In this document: positions 24,392 to 31,894 of the stretch, in pieces
Layout: each line of letters starts with the position of its first letter
How positions within the stretch are numbered: the stretch's first letter is position 1
Assembly (NCBI GenBank): GCA_030531025.1
Contig: JAUMTV010000021.1
Coordinates: 1-31,894 of the forward strand
Direction: 5' to 3'
DNA length: 31,894 nucleotides
DNA from: Turicibacter sp.
GTDB lineage: Bacteria > Bacillota > Bacilli > MOL361 > Turicibacteraceae
The notes under the pieces: model-generated
The model's input: only the letters and a program-made list of their open reading frames with translations
Told to the model about the DNA's origin: nothing
Database searches by the model: none
Position numbers and translations under genes: made by a program

Positions 24392-24833
24392 AACTAACGA
24401 CTCAAAGAGTCGAGTTATTTAAATTGAAACTAATTTCTCGCTTCTAATTTAACCATCTTCTTGTAATATTCCACTTCGGGGTGGCACAACATCGGATAAC
24501 AACATCTAGCACGGTGTCAAGAACAACTAACTGCACATAGTGCAGAGTTGATTTAATTAAAATCAGTTTCTCGCTCCTAATTTAATCATCTTCTTGTATT
24601 ATTCCACTTCGGGGGAGCACTCCAACGGATAACACCGCCTAGCGCGGTGTCAAGAACAACTAACTGCACATAGTGCAGAGTTGTTTGATTAAAAATATTC
24701 TCTTACTTCTAATAAAAACGACTTCCTCCAAAATCAGTCGTGCTTACTTCGTTTCCCACGACTTTCACAAAAAAGGATAACTCCGCTTGTTGCGGAGTCA
24801 AGAACAACTAACTGCACATAGTGCAGAGTTGTT
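24392..24833 (-). repeat. Four tandem two-hairpin repeats at the 5' end of the large RNA
   Basis: The unit starts CAACTCTGCAC-TAT-GTGCAGTTAGTTG followed by TTCTTGAC and a second hairpin, then TTATCC. Copies lie at 24781-24833, 24632-24684, 24500-24550 and (diverged) 24392-24416, spaced 149, 134 and 134 bases. Copy 4 keeps AACT...TTAGTT but replaces CTGCAC/GTGCAG by CGACTC/GAGTCG. The second hairpin changes from ACTCCGC/GCGGAGT to ACACCGC/GCGGTGT. Both are compensatory. Copies 2 and 3 also share CCCGAAGTGGAAT and ACAAGAAGATG. Confidence 0.85.
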
Positions 24834-26114
<1,281 letters not shown>

Positions 26115-26200
26115 TTAAATTCTCCACCTTTTCTGTCTAAATGAAATTTTATTAATTCTACTACTTAATGCATAGACTTAATCTAATAAGTTTACCAATT

Positions 26201-27616
26201 TTACGCCTCATAGCGTTCTAAGATTTGACGTGCCACCCAAACTCCACTTGCTCCTGCTTGTGCAAGTCCGCGTGTTACACCCGCTCCATCTCCACCAACG
26301 AATAAGCCCTTAACTTTCGTTTCAAACTTATCATTAATCTCAGGACGAGCAGAATAAAACTTCGCTTCAACCCCGTAGAACAACGTATGCTCAGCAGCAA
26401 TACCTGGCGTTACATGGTCTAGTGCTTCAGTCATTTCAATTAATGACTTCATTGTATTATAAGGAAGAACTAATCCTAAATCTCCAGGTACCGCCTCTTT
26501 TAAAGTTGGCTCCACAAATCCTTCCTTTAAACGCTTAGTTGTTGTACGGCGTCCTCTTAAAATATCTCCATATTTTTGAACAATAATTGATCCATTTGAT
26601 AGTTTATTTGCTAAATGTGAAACTTCATGAGCAAACTCATTTGGTTGGTCAAATGGTTCTTCGAACGTATGTGAAACAAGTAAAGCAAAGTTTGTATTCT
26701 TACTTCCTAACTTTGGATCTTTATATGCATGACCATTTGCTAACATCGTTCCAGAGTGATTCTCAACAACAACATGTCCTGAAGGATTTGAACAAAACGT
26801 TCGAACAACTGTTCCAACACTTGTACGGTAAACAAACTTTCCTTCATATAAATGCTCATTAATTTCTTGCATGACAATATCAGAAGTTTCCACACGTACT
26901 CCAATATCAACTTGTAAGTTTTTCATCGGAATTTTTTGATTTTGCATCACTTCTTTTAACCAAACCGATCCATCGCGACCTGGAGCTAAAAAGACTTGAT
27001 TAGCTTCCATTGTCTCACCATTAGCAAGTAATAATCCTTTGACTGCACCATCTTCAACAATAACATCTTTTACTTCTGTTTTGAAATGATAGTCTACACG
27101 TTCTTTCATTTCTTCATAAATACTTTTTAAAATCTCTAAATTTTGCTCTGTTCCTAAGTGACGAACTTTTGCACGTAATAACTTTAGTCCAACAGCATAT
27201 CCACGCTTCTCAATCTCACGTACTTTATCTGTTGTTGGATCTGTAATGTCTGTTGTTGCCCCATGAGCTAAATTGATTCCGTCCACATAATCAATTAAAT
27301 CCTCAACTACTGGCGTTGGTAAATAATCTGTCATCCATCCACCAAACTCATGAGTAATATTAAACTTACCATCTGAATAAGCACCAGCTCCACCAAAACC
27401 ATTTGTAATCGAACAAGCTGGCATACAACCAACATGATCTTTAATGACTGGGCATTTTTTAATTTTATGTTCAAGAATTGGACATCTACGCTTATAAATA
27501 TCTAATCCTTTATCTACTAATGCAACCTTTAAATCCTTATTTTGTTTTGATAACTCATATGCTGCAAAAATTCCAGCTGGACCTGCTCCGACAATTACAA
27601 CATCGTACTTACTCAT
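26201..27616 (-). CDS. FAD-dependent dehydrogenase (COG2509-like)
   Basis: A 471-residue flavoprotein with the N-terminal Rossmann motif VVIVGAGPAGIFAAYEL, an adjacent cysteine-rich segment RRCPILEHKIKKCPVIKDHVGCMPACS (about 44-70), GFGGAGAYSDGKFN, and the FAD-closing VKGLFVGGDGAGVTRGLAQA near the C-terminus. Related proteins are annotated only as uncharacterised FAD-dependent dehydrogenases. The conserved cysteines could be redox active or metal binding (inference). AAGGAGAAG precedes the ATG. A promoter, tiny ORF and terminator sit immediately upstream and may control it. Confidence 0.85.
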   Translation of the reverse strand: MSKYDVVIVGAGPAGIFAAYELSKQNKDLKVALVDKGLDIYKRRCPILEHKIKKCPVIKDHVGCMPACSITNGFGGAGAYSDGKFNITHEFGGWMTDYLPTPVVEDLIDYVDGINLAHGATTDITDPTTDKVREIEKRGYAVGLKLLRAKVRHLGTEQNLEILKSIYEEMKERVDYHFKTEVKDVIVEDGAVKGLLLANGETMEANQVFLAPGRDGSVWLKEVMQNQKIPMKNLQVDIGVRVETSDIVMQEINEHLYEGKFVYRTSVGTVVRTFCSNPSGHVVVENHSGTMLANGHAYKDPKLGSKNTNFALLVSHTFEEPFDQPNEFAHEVSHLANKLSNGSIIVQKYGDILRGRRTTTKRLKEGFVEPTLKEAVPGDLGLVLPYNTMKSLIEMTEALDHVTPGIAAEHTLFYGVEAKFYSARPEINDKFETKVKGLFVGGDGAGVTRGLAQAGASGVWVARQILERYEA

Positions 27617-27655
27617 TACTCACTTCTCCTTCAAACAAATCTGGTATATACCAAC

Positions 27656-27686
27656 AAAAAAGCACCCTACGCGAACATAGGGTGCT
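27656..27686 (-). terminator. Leader terminator upstream of the FAD oxidoreductase
   Basis: AGCACCCTA / TAGGGTGCT, 9 bp with an 8-base loop and TTTTTTGTT on the minus strand. It ends only about 40 bases before the oxidoreductase start and lies downstream of a good promoter, so it is an attenuator or the end of a short transcript. Confidence 0.85.
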
Positions 27687-27744
27687 AGATGTTTAAAATA
27701 TATATTAAATTGGTAAATTTCATTTCCAAATTTGTCAGCTTCAT
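27685..27744 (-). CDS. Possible 19-residue leader peptide
   Basis: The ORF begins MKLTNLEMKFTNL and ends in ILNI; its TAG stop overlaps the first base of the terminator stem. AAAGGTGA lies 7 bases before the ATG, a good Shine-Dalgarno. It holds four Asn/Ile-rich codons near the end but no run of one amino acid. The arrangement promoter, Shine-Dalgarno, ORF, overlapping terminator, gene resembles translation-coupled attenuation. Confidence 0.42.
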   Translation of the reverse strand: MKLTNLEMKFTNLIYILNI

Positions 27745-27781
27745 TATTTTGTCACCTTTTTATATAGGATTTAACGTTACT

Positions 27782-27809
27782 ATTATATCAAAGAAATCTT
27801 AATATGCAA
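27782..27809 (-). promoter_or_regulatory. Promoter of the leader/oxidoreductase transcript
   Basis: TTGCAT (27804-27809), 16 bases, TATAAT (27782-27787), 38 bases before the tiny ORF. Confidence 0.7.
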
Positions 27810-27819
27810 TCCCCTAATT

Positions 27820-29895
27820 TTAAAAAATTCGATATTGGTCCCGACCATTTTTCTTACTTTCATACAAAGCATGATCCGCCTGCTGATAAAGCTTTTCTAA
27901 ATCAACTGCCTCCCCTCGATAAAAAGAAATCCCAATTGAAGCGGTCACTTCAAAATCTTCACTATAACCTTTCAAATCTTCTCTAATACTTTCTACAATT
28001 GAAATAGCAACTTCCTTACTACGATCTCTAATACAAAGCACAAACTCATCACCACCTAATCGACAAATCACACTATTCTGTGGACAACATCCCTTCAACA
28101 CATTCGCCACATAAGTAATAACTTGATCGCCAACTAAATGACCATACGTATCATTAATCGACTTAAAATGGTCAATATCCATAATCGCAAAAGTAAACGG
28201 CTCCCCCTTATTCATCATCTTATCCATCTGATTCATGTAACCTAATCGATTCAAAAGTCCTGTCGCATAATCCGTATACTTCAAATGCTCTGTCTTCTTA
28301 TCTAGATAACGCATACGAGCTAACACTAAAATAATACACGTAGAAAGAATAATCCCTCCAACAAATAAAAATTGTTGCTGATTCATCAAATATAAATCAT
28401 GTTTTAAAGAAGACATTTCAAATAAATACATCTCACTTGAAAGTACCGTCTCATACTTCGATAATATCTCGTCATCTTCAAAATCATGTACCTTAATTGC
28501 ATCAAATAATGTCGTAAAGTTTGGGTTCTCTCGAACCATTAAAGAAAAAATATACTTACCAAATTTCCCTTTATACGATAAATTATACTGTTCAAAATAG
28601 TCTAGATAAACAGGATCTAGAAGCAAATAATCAACCTTTCCTTCAACTAAATCCTCATGTAACTTACTAATTGAATCTTCTACTCGAACATTCATATCAG
28701 TTCTAAAAAGACCTTTATTAGAAACACTTCCTAGCACGGTATTAGGATTAGTATGCACCGACTCTTGAAACATCACTTGATCAAATCGCCCATACACATT
28801 TATCTGTCCTTGATAAATCTCATAATTATTTCCTTCTAAAAATAACTTCTCATTATACTCCATCTCAAAAATAGGCAAGATATCAATCTTTCCATGTCGA
28901 TATGCCTCTAACAACTCTTCATATCTACCAAAAACAAACTCAAACTCGACACCAAAATTGTTATGAATTTGTTTCAAAATAAAATCCAGCATTCCAGACA
29001 ATGTAGCTCCATCCTGATCATAATACATAAAAGGTGGTACATCATAAATACCAACCTTTATCACAGGTTGCTGATAAAATAACCATTCATATGTTGATTT
29101 ATCTAAATTATATAGCTTCCCAATTAACGCATTCTGATGGTTGAAGAAATAATCTGCATACTTTTCCATCGTCTGCATCTTAGACATAATCCTATCTATA
29201 ATTGAGATTAAATTAGGTTCATCTGAAACAAAATACCACGCCGATGACAAATATTCCGTTGATTTAACCTCTCGTAACTCATGCACTAAACTTTGATACT
29301 GGAACAAATCTCTCGGTACAAAAATCGCATCAATCTCACCATTATTAAGACCAGCATATAGAGCCATATAATTTGGATAACTAATAATATCTCTAAAAGA
29401 TAATAAATACTTTTCAATCTTATCATCATTATTAACAATCCCAATTTTATACTTCATCAAGTCTTCTGTATTTTTCGCATTATTTTCTTGATTCACATAA
29501 AAAGTATACTCGAATTCATGAATAGGGGAGCTATAATAAAAATCCTCATATACCTCCATCTTACCTGATACAAATAAATCGATAATCCCATATCTCAATA
29601 AACTTTCATTTTCTGCAATATCTGAAATCAAATATGAAGATAAATTCTTATCAGTTAAATTAGAAAATTCCTGACAAATATCATTAATAACTCCCTTTAA
29701 CGAACTATAAAAATAGTAATAATTTAATGGTGTAATAGAAGAAGGGTACCCTATCTTAAACTTACTCTGACTTTTTTCTAATAACCATTCCTGATCAGAA
29801 TTATTGAAAACACTAGACGCTTCTATACAAAACTCATCCCCACTATTTATCATCGAACATATAACGATTAAAAAAATAAACAAGTAATTCTTCAT
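27820..29895 (-). CDS. Membrane diguanylate cyclase with two solute-binding domains
   Basis: About 691 residues. A signal segment (MKNYLFIFLIVICSMINSG) leads to two tandem SBP_bac_3-like periplasmic-binding domains: about 35-260, starting KFKIGYPSSITPLNYYY, and about 280-490, starting VIKVGIYDVPPFMYYDQDG. One transmembrane helix follows (QFLFVGGIILSTCIILVLARM). The cytosolic GGDEF domain has YTDYATGLLNRLGY, DIDHFKSINDTYGHLVGD and an intact CRLGGDEFVLCIR. It should make c-di-GMP in response to an amino-acid-like ligand. The allosteric RxxD site is replaced by PQNS. ATG at 29895 is preferred over a GTG at 29928, which would be almost leaderless after the TATAAT at 29934-29939; GAGGG lies 8 bases upstream. 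Confidence 0.9.
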   Translation of the reverse strand: MKNYLFIFLIVICSMINSGDEFCIEASSVFNNSDQEWLLEKSQSKFKIGYPSSITPLNYYYFYSSLKGVINDICQEFSNLTDKNLSSYLISDIAENESLLRYGIIDLFVSGKMEVYEDFYYSSPIHEFEYTFYVNQENNAKNTEDLMKYKIGIVNNDDKIEKYLLSFRDIISYPNYMALYAGLNNGEIDAIFVPRDLFQYQSLVHELREVKSTEYLSSAWYFVSDEPNLISIIDRIMSKMQTMEKYADYFFNHQNALIGKLYNLDKSTYEWLFYQQPVIKVGIYDVPPFMYYDQDGATLSGMLDFILKQIHNNFGVEFEFVFGRYEELLEAYRHGKIDILPIFEMEYNEKLFLEGNNYEIYQGQINVYGRFDQVMFQESVHTNPNTVLGSVSNKGLFRTDMNVRVEDSISKLHEDLVEGKVDYLLLDPVYLDYFEQYNLSYKGKFGKYIFSLMVRENPNFTTLFDAIKVHDFEDDEILSKYETVLSSEMYLFEMSSLKHDLYLMNQQQFLFVGGIILSTCIILVLARMRYLDKKTEHLKYTDYATGLLNRLGYMNQMDKMMNKGEPFTFAIMDIDHFKSINDTYGHLVGDQVITYVANVLKGCCPQNSVICRLGGDEFVLCIRDRSKEVAISIVESIREDLKGYSEDFEVTASIGISFYRGEAVDLEKLYQQADHALYESKKNGRDQYRIF

Positions 29896-29951
29896 CCTCC
29901 CCACCCTCAATTCTGAATTCGTTTTCACCTATAATTATATCATATTTTTAC

Positions 29952-30025
29952 CAAAAAAAATAAAAAGCAGTTGAATCTCGAGCACGCTTTTTAATCCTAA
30001 AAAGCACTTACTCTCGATCCAACTA
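29952..30025 (-). terminator. pyrG terminator (long hairpin)
   Basis: An imperfect stem of AGTTGGATCGAG with CTCGAGATTCAACT, an inner GTGC/GCGTGC region and TTTTT/AAAAA, followed by TTTTTATTTTTTTT on the minus strand. It begins about 30 bases after the pyrG stop. Confidence 0.8.
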
Positions 30026-30054
30026 CCAATCTATAAAGAAAATATAATATTAAA

Positions 30055-31662
<1,608 letters not shown>

Positions 31663-31691
31663 TTATTCCTCCTGTAATAAGTTTCTGTTTT

Positions 31692-31740
31692 TAGATAAAA
31701 AAATAAGCCCTCCATAATGGAGAGCATTTTTTAGGGCTCT
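31692..31740 (-). promoter_or_regulatory. pyrG leader terminator (attenuator candidate)
   Basis: GCTCTCC-ATTAT-GGAGGGC is followed by TTATTTTTTT and lies about 30 bases before pyrG. An upstream AGCCCT (31733-31738) is complementary to AGGGCT inside the terminator's 3' arm and could form a competing structure. B. subtilis pyrG is controlled by a leader terminator and G-stuttering at the start site; here the predicted 5' end has no GGG. Confidence 0.6.
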
Positions 31741-31747
31741 TGAATAT

Positions 31748-31777
31748 ATTATCAGATATAATTTAATAATACAACAA
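31748..31777 (-). promoter_or_regulatory. Likely pyrG promoter
   Basis: TTGTTG (31772-31777), 18 bases, GATAAT (31748-31753). An alternative TTGACT lies at 31792-31797 but has no well-spaced -10. Confidence 0.45.
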
Positions 31778-31842
31778 CAAATATTAACAAAAGTCAAGTA
31801 TATACATTTTTTTGCAAATAGTTATATTACTTAGTAGATAAT

Positions 31843-31864
31843 AAAAAAAGCACTCGTGGAGTGC
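31843..31864 (-). terminator. Terminator after the tRNA at the right edge
   Basis: GCACTC-CAC-GAGTGC followed by TTTTTTT on the minus strand, 12 bases after the tRNA CCA end. Confidence 0.9.
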
Positions 31865-31876
31865 GTTATACTCAAT

Positions 31877-31894
31877 TGGAGCGGGTGAAGAGAA
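31877..31894 (-). tRNA. 3' end of a tRNA, probably tRNA-Gly (partial)
   Basis: The last 18 bases read, on the minus strand, TTCTCTTCACCCGCTCCA. This fits the 3' half of a T arm (CTCTT), the acceptor strand CACCCGC, discriminator T and an encoded CCA. A GCGGGTG...CACCCGC acceptor stem with U73 is typical of bacterial tRNA-Gly. The anticodon lies outside the window. Confidence 0.75.

Larger units (their letters stand above)
23514..24833 (-). ncRNA. Very large repeat-built structured RNA downstream of purA
   Basis: This 1.3-kb stretch has no ORF of 60 or more codons on either strand but is packed with hairpins. Order on the minus strand: four two-hairpin repeats (24392-24833), two near-identical 28-nt hairpins (24736-24763, 24210-24237), a branched block with AGCTCA/TGAGCT and GTCATTCT/AGAATGAC stems (24235-24385), an array of GGGGAA-loop hairpins (23640-24120), an ATCTGA/TCAGAT stem (23575-23603), an AT-rich stem (23543-23570) and a terminator (23514-23538). 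Several stems need G-U pairs, which exist only in minus-strand RNA. It starts directly after the purA stop, so it could be a purA 3' UTR or a separately started or processed RNA. Family not recognised; OLE, GOLLD and ROOL RNAs are comparable in scale. Confidence 0.72.

Noticed and set aside
23540..24833. CRISPR array, integron attC array or group II intron as explanation for the repeats
   Set aside because: There are no identical repeats with unique spacers, no integrase or reverse transcriptase, no attC core sites, and no domain V-like hairpin; repeats are imperfect and fold as RNA.

Overview
The window is AT-rich chromosomal DNA of a low-GC, anaerobic or microaerophilic member of the Bacillota. 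Gene content, strong Shine-Dalgarno sequences and small membrane proteins would fit a Turicibacter-like gut Erysipelotrichia/Bacilli lineage, but that genus guess is inference from general look, not a database match. No phage, insertion sequence, CRISPR array or integrase is visible. Almost all large genes lie on the minus strand.

Layout, left to right. 1-190: a plus-strand structured RNA that looks like 6S RNA. 192-4111: LUD-domain protein, CBS-domain protein, RNA 2',3'-cyclic phosphodiesterase ThpR, a cytosolic GH13 amylase with a cre-like operator, and a small membrane protein. 4350-6653: lysS, a short promoter-terminator transcript upstream of it with a possible 24-residue ORF, a TSCPD protein and a two-helix membrane protein. 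6770-12767: a redox/nitrosative-stress block of hcp, gapN, a stand-alone flavohemoprotein-type reductase, a cupin, a DUF1858 protein and a DUF438-hemerythrin-PAS protein. 13426-15664: folD and glyA, one-carbon metabolism. 15800-18060: an accessory-looking stretch with small ORFs, a frameshifted gene, three related minus-strand hairpin elements and a candidate small RNA. 18147-23468: rubrerythrin (plus), purB, a two-component system, a thioredoxin-like membrane protein and a small membrane protein. 23514-24833: a 1.3-kb ORF-free region that reads as one very large, repeat-built structured RNA. 24834-31659: purA, a FAD oxidoreductase with a promoter/19-codon ORF/terminator leader, a membrane diguanylate cyclase with two substrate-binding-protein domains, and pyrG with a leader terminator. 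The extreme right edge holds the 3' end of a minus-strand tRNA, probably tRNA-Gly.

How the genes fit together: purA and purB (AMP synthesis), pyrG (CTP), and folD/glyA (one-carbon units) are housekeeping nucleotide metabolism. Hcp, the hemerythrin/DUF438 protein, the DUF1858 protein and rubrerythrin suggest an anaerobe defending itself against NO and peroxide.

The most unusual content is non-coding. The region downstream of purA carries four copies of a two-hairpin repeat with compensatory changes, two near-identical 28-nt hairpins, and a run of hairpins whose stems differ but whose 8-nt loops all carry GGGGAA. In two of these the stem is continuous only on the minus strand, through G-U pairs, and the region ends in an intrinsic terminator. 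I know of no described RNA that matches it, but I could not search Rfam.
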